From Olsenella_K absiana (GTDB lineage Bacteria > Actinomycetota > Coriobacteriia > Coriobacteriales > Atopobiaceae): a DNA stretch of 64,000 nt. Position 1 is the first letter of the stretch, and the number at the start of each line of letters is the position of its first letter. Below, piece after piece: positions 17,866 through 25,800 of the stretch. The notes below the pieces were generated by a model. It did no database searches. It was not told the DNA's origin and was given only the letters and a program-made list of their open reading frames with translations. The DNA lies in contig NZ_JAZGJQ010000011.1 of the NCBI RefSeq assembly GCF_036408855.1, positions 6,226-70,225 of the forward strand. Direction: 5' to 3'. The position numbers and the translations under genes were made by a program.

Positions 17866-19077
17866 ATGCACTACGACTTCGACAAGATGCTCGACCGTAC
17901 GGGAACCCACGCGGTCGCGATCGAGGGCCCGAGGTCGGGCAAGGGCTTCGCGCCCGAGCCCCCCAAGGAGGGCTTCGACTTCATCCCGATGTGGATCGCG
18001 GACATGAACTTCGCCGGCCCCCAGAGCGTGGTCGACGCCATCGTGGCGCGCGCCCAGCACCCGGCCTTCGGCTACTTCGAGCAGTCCGAGGAGTACGCGC
18101 GCTCGATCATCCGCTGGCACGCGACGCGCAAGGGCGTGACCGACGTCAGGCCCGAGGACATCGGCTACGAGAACGGCGTCCTCGGCGGCGTGGCGACGGC
18201 CTTGAGGGCCTTCTCCGCCCCGGGCGACAAGGTCCTTCTCAACTCGCCCACCTACATCGGCTTCACGGGCACGATGAACGCCAACGGCCGCAAGATGGTC
18301 CTGAGCCCGCTCGTCCCGGACGACGAGGGCGTCTGGCGCATGGACTTCGAGGACATGGAGAGGAAGCTGCGCGACGAGAACATCCACCTCGCCGTGTTCT
18401 GCTCGCCCTACAACCCCTGCGGCCGCGTGTGGGAGCGCTGGGAGGTCGAGCGCGCCATGGCGCTGTTCGAGAAGTACGAGTGCGTGGTCATCGACGACGA
18501 GATCTGGAGCGACCTCGTCCTCTGCGACCGCCCGCAGGTCTCGACCCAGTCCGTGAGCAGGTGGGCGCACGACAACGTGATCTCCCTCTTCGCCCCGAGC
18601 AAGACCTTCAACCTGGCCGGCCTCGTGGGGTCCTACCACGTCATCTACGACCGGTGCCTGCGCGACCGCATGGCGACGGTGGCCCAGGCCACGCACTACA
18701 ACAGCATGAACGTCCTCTCCGAGCAGGCCCTCATCGGCGCCTACAGCGACGAGGGCGAGAGCTGGCTCGAGCAGCTGCTGCCCGTGCTGAGGCGCAACCG
18801 CGACCTGGCCTGCGACTACGTCGACCAGCGCTTCGAGGGCGTCTGGACCTTCCGCCCGGAGGGCACCTACATGCTCTTCCTGGACTGCGCGGAGTGGCTG
18901 GCGGCGCACGGCAGGACCCTGCGCCAGCTCGAGAAGGCCGGCTGGGACGTGGGCGTGGGCTGGCAGGACGGGGCCCAGTTCATGGGGCCGACTCACGTGC
19001 GCATGAACCTGGCGCTGCCGACCAGCCGCGTCGAGGAGGCCTTCGAGCGGCTCGACAAGTACGTGTTCAACGCCTAG
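17866..19077 (+). CDS. MalY/PatB-type PLP-dependent C-S lyase / aminotransferase
   Basis: A 403-aa fold-type I PLP enzyme. Family hallmarks: FIPMWIADMNF near the N-terminus, GYENGVLGG, SPYNPCGRVW, DDEIWSDLV, and the Schiff-base Lys in FAPSKTFNLAG (Lys about 246). MalY/PatB proteins cleave cystathionine or cysteine (cystathionine beta-lyase, H2S release) and can act as regulators in E. coli. The ATG at 17866 is chosen because AAGGGCGG precedes it and conservation starts at HYDFDKMLDR. It is monocistronic, with a strong hairpin just after. A link to methionine synthesis with the nearby metF-metH operon is plausible. Confidence 0.9.
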   Translation: MHYDFDKMLDRTGTHAVAIEGPRSGKGFAPEPPKEGFDFIPMWIADMNFAGPQSVVDAIVARAQHPAFGYFEQSEEYARSIIRWHATRKGVTDVRPEDIGYENGVLGGVATALRAFSAPGDKVLLNSPTYIGFTGTMNANGRKMVLSPLVPDDEGVWRMDFEDMERKLRDENIHLAVFCSPYNPCGRVWERWEVERAMALFEKYECVVIDDEIWSDLVLCDRPQVSTQSVSRWAHDNVISLFAPSKTFNLAGLVGSYHVIYDRCLRDRMATVAQATHYNSMNVLSEQALIGAYSDEGESWLEQLLPVLRRNRDLACDYVDQRFEGVWTFRPEGTYMLFLDCAEWLAAHGRTLRQLEKAGWDVGVGWQDGAQFMGPTHVRMNLALPTSRVEEAFERLDKYVFNA

Positions 19078-19086
19078 GCGAGAGGG

Positions 19087-19115
19087 GCGGGCCCGGCGCG
19101 CGGCGCCGGGCCCGC
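19087..19115 (+). terminator. Strong GC hairpin after malY-type gene
   Basis: GCGGGCCCGGCGC (19087-19099) pairs perfectly with 19103-19115 around a 3-base loop, a 13-bp stem ten bases after the stop codon. There is no T-run, as is common in high-GC Actinobacteria. It is followed by the 30-bp direct repeats. Confidence 0.7.
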
Positions 19116-19143
19116 TCGCGTACCGGGGGCTACGCGCCCGGCG

Positions 19144-19207
19144 CCGGGCCCGCCCACGGTCCTACGCGCGCCCGAGCCCGGGCCCGCCCACGGTCCCACG
19201 CGCGCCC
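19144..19207. repeat. Two 30-bp direct repeats, period 34
   Basis: The sequence starting CCGGGCCCGCCCACGGTCC at 19144-19173 recurs at 19178-19207 with one mismatch. It lies between the terminator hairpin and the PHP phosphatase start. It may be a slippage product of GC-rich DNA or a binding array; no function is evident. Confidence 0.75.
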
Positions 19208-19243
19208 ACACCCGACGGCCGCCCCCACGAAGGGAGCACGAGG

Positions 19244-20065
19244 ATGCTCAGAGCCAACTACCACACCCACACCGTCCTGTGCGACGGGAGTGACACCCCC
19301 GAGGCGATGGCCGAGCAGGCGGTCCGCCTGGGCTTCGAGCACCTGGGCTTCTCGGGCCACATGGACCCGGACATCCACATGGACTGGCCTGCCTACGTGG
19401 AGCGGATCGGCGCCCTGAGGGAGCGCTACGCGGGAGTGCTCGACGTCCTCATGGGCGTCGAGCTCGACAACGTGTACGACCCCACGTGCTGCCCGGGGGC
19501 GGAGTACGTGATCGGCTCGACCCACTTCCTCGACGTGGGCTCGCCGGAGCCGCTCTCGGTGGACAGCTCGCCCGAGTCGATGGAGACGCTCGCGCGCGAG
19601 TACTTCGGCGGCGACTGGCTCGCGCTCACGCGCGCCTACTACGAGCTGGAGGCCAGGGTCTACGACCGGCTGCACTGCACCTTCGTGGGGCACTTCGACC
19701 TGGTGTGCCGCTTCAACGACCAGATGCGCTTCGTGGACGAGACGAGCGCGGCCTACCTCGCCCCGGCGCTCGAGGCGATGGAGTACCTGGTGGGGGAGGG
19801 CGTCCCGTTCGAGGTCAACTGCGGCGCGGTGAACCGCGGCCGCAAGCGGGAGCTCTACCCCCGCCCCGAGCTGCTGCGCGCCCTGCACGACTTCGGGGGG
19901 CAGATCCTCATCAGCTCCGACGCCCACCAGCGCGAGCTCCTCGACGGGGGCTTCGACGTGGCCGTCCGCTCCGCCATCGACTGCGGGTTCACGGAGGTCT
20001 CGATCCTCGCCCACGACGCGACGGGCGCCGTGGAGATGCGCCAGGTAGCCCTCGACACGCTCTAG
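19244..20065 (+). CDS. PHP-domain histidinol-phosphatase family protein
   Basis: A 273-aa PHP-fold phosphoesterase of the HisJ/HisK type. Metal-ligand motifs: NYHTHTVLCDG (residues 5-15), GFSGHMD (about 45), GVELDN (about 73), GSTHF (about 90), VGHFDLVCRF (about 145), and the C-terminal ISSDAH (about 225). The known activity in this family is dephosphorylation of histidinol phosphate, but many members are promiscuous. Length matches HisJ. No other his biosynthesis gene is adjacent, so the physiological substrate is uncertain. It begins after an AAGGGAG Shine-Dalgarno. Confidence 0.88.
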   Translation: MLRANYHTHTVLCDGSDTPEAMAEQAVRLGFEHLGFSGHMDPDIHMDWPAYVERIGALRERYAGVLDVLMGVELDNVYDPTCCPGAEYVIGSTHFLDVGSPEPLSVDSSPESMETLAREYFGGDWLALTRAYYELEARVYDRLHCTFVGHFDLVCRFNDQMRFVDETSAAYLAPALEAMEYLVGEGVPFEVNCGAVNRGRKRELYPRPELLRALHDFGGQILISSDAHQRELLDGGFDVAVRSAIDCGFTEVSILAHDATGAVEMRQVALDTL

Positions 20066-20254
20066 CGTCTGGTGGCGCAACAACTACCGCTCACAGAGTA
20101 ATGTGGCTCGTTCGCGAGTTGATACTTGTTTCTTCACGTGTGCAGATATCTGGCAGTTTTATAGGCACAAATCGTTTCGTGCTATACAGGGTACACATAC
20201 GCCAGCTAGATGCGCGCGGTCCGCGCGCCAAGCCGACACTGAAGAGGAGCAACA

Positions 20255-20506
20255 ATGGTCAAGTATGACGACCTCAAGCTGTACGTCCGCCCGGGCTGCC
20301 CGTTCTGCGCCCGCGTCGACCGCTTTTTGGAGAAGAACGACATCCTGATCGAGCACCTCGACGTCACCGAGGGCGCCAACGGCGACGACCTCGAGCGCAT
20401 CGGCGGGAGGCGTACCTGCCCCTGCCTGCTCATCGACGGCAAGCCCATGTACGAGAGCATGGACATCGTGAGGTACCTCGCGGGCAGGCTGAACGGGGAG
20501 CAGTAG
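20255..20506 (+). CDS. Glutaredoxin-like protein
   Basis: An 83-aa thioredoxin-fold protein. The dithiol active site is C15-P-F-C18. The cis-proline loop reads T-C-P-C (Cys55, Pro56, Cys57), giving two extra Cys, and the helix-alpha-3 DIVRYL pattern is as in glutaredoxin/GST N-terminal domains. Actinobacteria of this type usually lack glutathione, so it may work with another thiol or with thioredoxin reductase; that is inference. The promoter region upstream (20100-20250) is markedly AT-rich for this genome, with TTGATA at 20119 and TATACA at 20183. A strong terminator follows. Confidence 0.9.
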   Translation: MVKYDDLKLYVRPGCPFCARVDRFLEKNDILIEHLDVTEGANGDDLERIGGRRTCPCLLIDGKPMYESMDIVRYLAGRLNGEQ

Positions 20507-20550
20507 CGGCTCCGCCGGGGCGTCCGCTCGGGGCGTCCGATCGACGCAAG

Positions 20551-20597
20551 CGAAGAGGGCCACCGTCGCCACGTGCGGCGGTGGCCCTCTTCGTTCT
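20551..20597 (+). terminator. Rho-independent-like terminator after glutaredoxin gene
   Basis: CGAAGAGGGCCACCG (20551-20565) pairs perfectly with 20579-20593. Four further pairs (one wobble) extend toward a CACGT loop, giving a 19-bp stem. It is followed by TTCGTTCTG. It sits between two genes on the same strand and separates the aminotransferase promoter region. Confidence 0.88.
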
Positions 20598-20609
20598 GCC
20601 GCTCTGTGC

Positions 20610-20768
20610 TTGTTCAAAATGTGGTTGTTCAAAATGCGGGCACGGACATTGAACTCGCGCTTCCCAGGGGTCAAGGGAGTGGTACCCTCTAGTTCAGTGC
20701 GCGCCCAACGGCAGCGGCAGAGAATTGAACTTCTCATAGGCCGCGAGGCGCGAGAGTACAAATTGAAC
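20610..20768. promoter_or_regulatory. Cluster of five TTGAAC/GTTCAA boxes before HTH-aminotransferase
   Basis: Seen directly: GTTCAA at 20612-20617 and 20627-20632 (inside the direct repeat TTGTTCAAAATG at 20610-20621 and 20625-20636); TTGAAC at 20649-20654, 20725-20730 and 20763-20768; and a near match GTTCAG at 20692-20697. The downstream two share AATTGAACTT. The last box abuts the Shine-Dalgarno GGAGG of the fusion gene. This density in 160 bases of a GC-rich genome is striking. It is inferred to be the operator array for the encoded HTH domain. Confidence 0.65.
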
Positions 20769-20779
20769 TTGGAGGACGC

Positions 20780-22390
20780 ATGACGGAGAGAGGGGATAGG
20801 AAGGCAGAGGGGCGCCCGCAGGCGCGGGCCTTCCCCGAACGCCTCTCGCAGGCGATGGGGGAGCGCGGCCTGAAGCAGGTCGACCTGCTCCGGATGGCCG
20901 CAGAGAGGGGCGAGAAGCTGGGGAAGAGCCAGCTCAGCCAGTACGTCTCCGGAAAGACCCTGCCGCGCAGGGATTCGCTCGGGCTCCTGGCGGATCTGCT
21001 CGGCGTCGACGCCGGCTGGCTCGCCGGCGCTCCCGAGGGGGGAGGCGCCGTCACGCGGGAGCAGGCGCCGGCGGCGCCTGCGGACACGCCCGCCAGAACC
21101 GCAGAAGGCGGGACCGCCACCGCCAGCGCCGCACGCACGCACGAGGAAGCGATCATGGAGGGAACCCACATGCCACAGCGCCAGTTTAAGAAGTCGTCCA
21201 AGCTCGACAACGTCCTCTACGACATCCGCGGGCCCGTCCTGGACGAGGCCTACCGCATGGAGGACCAGGGCGTCCACGTGCTCAAGCTGAACATCGGCAA
21301 CCCCGCTCCCTTCGGCTTCCGCACCCCCGACGAGGTCGTGAAGGACATGCAGGACCAGCTGACGGAGTGCGAGGGCTACTCCAACAGCCGCGGGCTCTTC
21401 TCCGCACGCAAGGCCATCATGCAGTACGACCAGCTCAAGGGCATCCCCAACGTGGACGTGGAGGACATCTACACCGGCAACGGCGCCTCCGAGCTCATCC
21501 AGCTCGCCATGAACGCCTTCATGAACGAGGGCGACGAGATCTTGGTGCCGAGTCCGGACTACCCGCTGTGGACCGCCTGCGCCACCCTGGCCGGTGGCAC
21601 CGCGGTGCACTACGTCTGCGACGAGAAGGCCGACTGGTACCCCGACATAGATGACATCAGGAGCAAGGTCACGCCGCGTACCAAGGGCATCGTCGTGATC
21701 AACCCCAACAACCCCACGGGCGCCCTCTACCCGCGCGAGGTGCTGGAGGAGATCGTGGAGGTCGCGCGCGAGAACCAGCTCGTGATCTTCGCCGACGAGA
21801 TCTACGACCGCCTGGTGATGGACGGCAAGCGGCACGTCTCCATCGCGAGCCTGGCGCCGGACCTCTTCTGCATCACGTTCAACGGCCTCTCCAAGAGCCA
21901 CATGGTCGCGGGCTACCGCATCGGCTGGATGAGCCTCTCGGGCAACAAGCGCATCGCGAAGGACCTGATCGACGGCATCAACATGCTCTCCAACATGAGG
22001 CTCTGCTCCAACGTGCCGGCGCAGTCCATCGTGCAGACCTGCCTGGGCGGCATCCAGCGCGGCCAGGAGCTGCTCGTGCCCGGCGGGCGCATCTACGAGC
22101 AGCGCGAGTACGTCTACGAGCGCCTCTCCAACATGGAGGGCGTCACGGTGACCAAGCCCGAGGCCGCCTTCTACATCTTCCCGCGCCTGGACCCGGAGCG
22201 CTTCCACATCACCGACGACGACCAGTTCGCGCTCGACCTGCTCAAGGACAAGCACGTGCTCGTCACGGCGGGCAAGGGCTTCAACTGGGAGACGCCCGGC
22301 TACTTCCGCATCGTCTACCTGCCGCGCAAGCACACGCTGCACGATGCCATGGACAAGCTCGAGGACTTCCTGAGCTACTACCGGCAGTAG
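20780..22390 (+). CDS. XRE-type HTH fused to AlaA-like aminotransferase
   Basis: A 536-aa fusion. Residues 15-85 form a helix-turn-helix (LKQVDLLRMAAE, KSQLSQYVSGKTLPRRDSL), then an Ala/Thr linker to about 130. Residues 131-536 form a complete fold-type I aminotransferase closely resembling E. coli AlaA (glutamate-pyruvate aminotransferase): KSSKLDNVLYDIRGPVLDEA, LNIGNPAPFGF, NPNNPTGALY, FADEIYDRL, and Schiff-base Lys in FNGLSKSHMVAGYR. An internal ATG at 21170 has its own GGAGGG Shine-Dalgarno seven bases upstream, so a free aminotransferase may also be made. The architecture differs from MocR proteins (GntR plus aminotransferase). Inferred role: alanine/pyruvate metabolism with PLP- or substrate-responsive autoregulation. 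Confidence 0.9.
   Translation: MTERGDRKAEGRPQARAFPERLSQAMGERGLKQVDLLRMAAERGEKLGKSQLSQYVSGKTLPRRDSLGLLADLLGVDAGWLAGAPEGGGAVTREQAPAAPADTPARTAEGGTATASAARTHEEAIMEGTHMPQRQFKKSSKLDNVLYDIRGPVLDEAYRMEDQGVHVLKLNIGNPAPFGFRTPDEVVKDMQDQLTECEGYSNSRGLFSARKAIMQYDQLKGIPNVDVEDIYTGNGASELIQLAMNAFMNEGDEILVPSPDYPLWTACATLAGGTAVHYVCDEKADWYPDIDDIRSKVTPRTKGIVVINPNNPTGALYPREVLEEIVEVARENQLVIFADEIYDRLVMDGKRHVSIASLAPDLFCITFNGLSKSHMVAGYRIGWMSLSGNKRIAKDLIDGINMLSNMRLCSNVPAQSIVQTCLGGIQRGQELLVPGGRIYEQREYVYERLSNMEGVTVTKPEAAFYIFPRLDPERFHITDDDQFALDLLKDKHVLVTAGKGFNWETPGYFRIVYLPRKHTLHDAMDKLEDFLSYYRQ
21157..21172 (+). promoter_or_regulatory. Internal ribosome binding site and ATG within the fusion gene
   Basis: GGAGGGA at 21157-21163 lies seven bases before an in-frame ATG at 21170, exactly at the start of the AlaA-homologous domain. 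A second ATG at 21155 overlaps the site. This suggests dual translation starts: the full HTH fusion and an enzyme-only form. Confidence 0.55.
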
Positions 22391-22392
22391 CC

Positions 22393-22450
22393 CATCGCCG
22401 CGCACGCTTGTCGCGAACGAGGGGGCCGGCGTGCGCGGCGATGCTCTTTC
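22393..22450 (+). terminator. Terminator after HTH-aminotransferase gene
   Basis: CATCGCCGCGCACGC (22393-22407) pairs perfectly with 22429-22443 across a 21-base loop; CTCTTTC follows. It starts two bases after the stop codon. Confidence 0.8.
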
Positions 22451-22480
22451 GGACCCAGGTGAGCGCGGGGGAAGGGGAGG

Positions 22481-22552
22481 GTTACGCACGACTGAGTTTA
22501 GGTTTGTGGATTTGCAGGCCTTTTAGGTTTCGCAGATGCAGTCGTGCGTAAC
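22481..22552. repeat. 72-bp element with 14-bp perfect inverted repeats
   Basis: GTTACGCACGACTG (22481-22494) is mirrored exactly at 22539-22552. The 44-base interior contains a direct repeat TTTAGGTTT (22497-22505, 22522-22530) and is AT-rich. There is no coding sequence. It might be a bidirectional terminator, a MITE remnant or an RNA structure. Its right half (AGATGCA, then GTGCGTAACTCGG) resembles parts of the 24-bp element in the 36-kb and 39-kb islands. Confidence 0.75.
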
Positions 22553-22702
22553 TCGGATCGTCCGCTTTGGACCGTGCTTGGCCCCCACGCATTGCCAGCC
22601 GAAATTGAACGTAGGCTGAATTAAGGCTTGCGTCGAATAAACTCGTCTGCTATCGTCTGCCGCAGCGTAGTTTAAACAAGGCGTGAGGACGTGACGCAAA
22701 AG

Positions 22703-22778
22703 CCTACTTGGCAAAACCGTCGAAAGGCGGCGACGCAAAGCTCCAGGGCCCCTCGCAGGCTGCCAGCTGCATATGCCT
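22703..22778 (+). promoter_or_regulatory. Cyclic-di-GMP-I (GEMM) riboswitch aptamer upstream of pilus operon
   Basis: Seen directly: GGCAAAACC (22710-22718), a P2 hairpin CCGTC-GAAA-GGCGG (22717-22730) with the GNRA tetraloop, then the invariant GACGCAAAGC (22732-22741). P3 pairs GC with GC (22740-22741 / 22666+100 region, 22766-22767) and GG-CC with GG-CC (22746-22750 with 22758-22764), leaving the asymmetric bulge expected for the tetraloop receptor. P1 is the weakest part (GCA 22711-22713 with TGC 22768-22770, or GGCA with TGCC 22774-22777). Known c-di-GMP-I aptamers share precisely this order. It lies about 70 bases before the adhesin start, so translational control by masking the ribosome site is inferred. 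Confidence 0.82.
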
Positions 22779-22849
22779 CTCACCTGTGGCGTGTTGAGCG
22801 GTTGTTCCATAGAACGTCCTGAGAAGGCACTCTCGTCGCGAGGAAGAGC

Positions 22850-25800
22850 ATGAAGGACACCCTGTCACACAAGGCGCGCAGGTTTTCCAGTCTTTACAAG
22901 GCGCTCGCCGTCGCGCTCACGGTCGCGCTCGTGGTCGAGACCATGCCCCTGAAGGGCGCACTCGCGTTCGCGGCGGAGGTCGCCGAGGGCGCGCAGGCGA
23001 CTCAGAACACCCAGGCGGGGGGGGGTGCCTCTGAGGAGGTAGCCCCGGACGGCTCGCCGTCCGGCAGCGGTTCCGCCACGGGGGAGAAGGCCGCGCGCGC
23101 CGAGGCCGGCAGCCCCGCCACCCTTACCTTCGAGAACGACGACCTGGTCGTCACGATGGTCGAGGCCACCGATGGCGCCATCCCCTCCGGCACGACGCTC
23201 GACGTCAGGGAGGTGACCCCCTCCGCGACGGAGACCCGGCTCGCGCTCGAGGAGGAGGGGGCGGACTCCCGTCTCGCCAAGGACAACGTTGACCAATACA
23301 CGGAAGCCGTCCGGAAGATCTCCGACCACGTCGCCCAGGACGAGAAGTCCGTCGCCGACGCGAGGGTCTACGACATCCGCCTCCTGGACGCCGACGGCAA
23401 CGAGGTCGAGCCGAACGGGACCGTGAGGGTCGCCATCTCCTACAGGCAGAAGGCGGAGCTCGCGCAGGCCGAGACGGACTCCTCGAACGTGGCAGTCGCC
23501 CACGTGAAGGACGACGGCCAGGTGGAGACCGTCGACGCCAGCATCACCTCGGACGAGGCGGGCAGGCTCGAGTCCACCGAGTTCCACGCGGACTCGCTCT
23601 CCCTCTACGTGGTGTTCGACACCGGCACCACGTCGGCCACAGCCCCGGTAAGCGTGGGGAACTACGGCTGGATCCGCTTCGGCGGCAACGTCTGGCAGGC
23701 CGACTCCATTCCCGGCCAGGGCTTCGACAACAACGGTTGGGCGCGCTACCTCAAGGTCAACGTCTACACGCTCCGCTCGGGGCAGGACCCCAGCAACCCC
23801 GCGAGCTACGACCTCGGGAAGGCCTTTCAGTACGTGGGCAGCTGGGACGACTGGTCCATCGAGAGCTCCAAGTTCGCGGGCACCGTCAAGATGACGTACT
23901 ACCGCCAGGCGCACAGCCAGGACTGGCAACGGAGCGACTCCCTCCAGACCTCCTATGCCGCGGTACCGTGCTACCGCGCGACCGACTGGACTCTCCGGGG
24001 CTTCCCGCCAGACACGAACGAGCTCAACGTCTACATCGATACCAACCAGGCGCCTAACCCGCCCGTCGCGAGCGCTGGCACCAGTTACCTGATCCGCTAC
24101 TACCACGCTGACGGCTCCTTTGACACCAAGGACGGCACCCTCTCCGAGGGGCAGACGCTCTCCGTGAGCAAGGACGACCACCATGTGGAGGGCGAGAAGT
24201 ACGCCGGCATGACGCTGACCGCGGGAAATGACGCAGTCTCCTCGATCGACACGAAGGGTGGCAACGCCAACATCGGCTACAACGCGGGCGTGCGCCTCGT
24301 GAAGATGAACGTGTACTACGAGGAGGACATCGAACGCAAAGCCGGCGGCACCGTGGACGGCCGCCCGCAGTATGACACCAAGGTGGAGAACGGCACGAAG
24401 GTCTACGACACCAGCCGCTCGGGCCTGCACACGGACAAGACCGCCAGCGTCCACGTCGGCGCGGACGGTACCTCCGACGGCCGCACTTTCGACCTCAAGC
24501 TGGAGAGCTGGAACGTCGGCGACAACATGGCGAACGTGGGCATGGTGCTCGACGCCTCCGGCTCCATGGTGTGGGCCAGCAACACGCCCGCGCAGATCTC
24601 CCGGAGCCAGGCTGAGTGGCGGGGCCTCATCGGGTGGTACTGGCCCTACCGCGTCCTCTCGGAGGACCAGGTGAACAAGATCCTGGACACCAAGGGGACG
24701 GACAACACCAAGCTCAACTACAACGACTACAAGTACTACATCTACGACACCACGGCCTCCGTCAACGAGTACGTGCCCCTGGGCTACAGCGACGGCAACG
24801 TCAGCAACAACGTGCTGACGATGAACGGCCACACCATGGCGACGGCGGACCCATACGGCAGGGGCTGGTACTACGTCAACTCCACGGGCTACGACGCGTA
24901 CGCCAAGAATGAGCCCCATGGCGCCAAGCAGTACATCGGCGTGCCCAACACGCACACGTGGACGTCGCGCGGCGCGTCCCATACGATCAGCCTGAGCAAC
25001 CAGAACGACATCGAGGGCACGGACAACATCCAGGGACTCGATACCAACAATAACAGGCCCGCGTACTTCTATATCGACAACGCCGGCAACCTGAAGACCC
25101 TCTTCTTCTACAACCACACCTACCACACGTCCTACGTCTACCAGAAGGCGGACGACGCAGACACCAAGTCCGAGGCGCTCCAGCACTCCATAGCACGCTT
25201 CACCTCCCTGCTCGACTCCATGTCGCCCGACAGCATGGTGGGGATGACGCGCTTCAGTCGCGAGCAGTTCAGCTCCGACGAGCTCGCGCTGCTCAACTGG
25301 ACGGATGACCCCTCGACCATCATCGGCGCCCTCAACCAGCAGTACGGAAACGCCAACAGCGAGGGTGGCAGCGCCAGCGCCTGGCAGGACGGCCTTCGGG
25401 TCTACAACTACGGCTTCACGGGCGCTACGCACACCTACAAGGGCATCGGGTCCTTCATAGACAAGCTCACCCGCGGCCAGTGGCAGGGCTACGCCCCCAC
25501 CAGGACCAACGGCAACCCGTCGAAGTACCTCATCGTCTTCACGGACGGCAAGGACAACTCCGGTAAGATGCAGGACTCGATCAGCTACGCCAACAGCCTC
25601 AAGGGCCAGGGCTACACCATCATCACCGTCCTCATGCAGTCCGCGGGCATGACCGAGAAAGACAAGTCGGACTCCAAGGCGTTCCTGGAGAACCTCGCGA
25701 GCCCAGACTCGACCGGTATGGGCGGCACGGACGGTAAGCTGTTCTTCTCGTCAGCCTACGACGACCCGGAGGGCCTGGCCGAGGTCTTCGAGAAGATTGC

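Larger units (their letters stand above)
22391..22849. other. Pilus-operon leader and upstream spacer (459 bases)
   Basis: Contains, in order, the terminator of the preceding gene, the 72-bp inverted-repeat element, a lone TTGAAC box (22605-22610), a weak promoter candidate (TTGCGT at 22628 and TATCGT at 22651, 17-base spacer), the c-di-GMP-I aptamer, and a short hairpin CTCTCG-TCG-CGAGGAAGAG at 22830-22848 that could mask the Shine-Dalgarno GAGGAAG of the adhesin gene. Base composition is lower in GC than flanking genes. Confidence 0.6.

Noticed and set aside
20675..20690. GGGAGTGGTACCCTCT, which recalls the T-box antiterminator core
   Set aside because: The consensus AGGGTGGTACCGCG is not matched, there is no Stem I or specifier upstream, and the gene is not a typical T-box target.
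22481..22552. Integron attC site
   Set aside because: The ends read GTTACGC...GCGTAAC, the reverse of the RYYYAAC...GTTRRRY order of attC sites, and no integrase or cassette is near.
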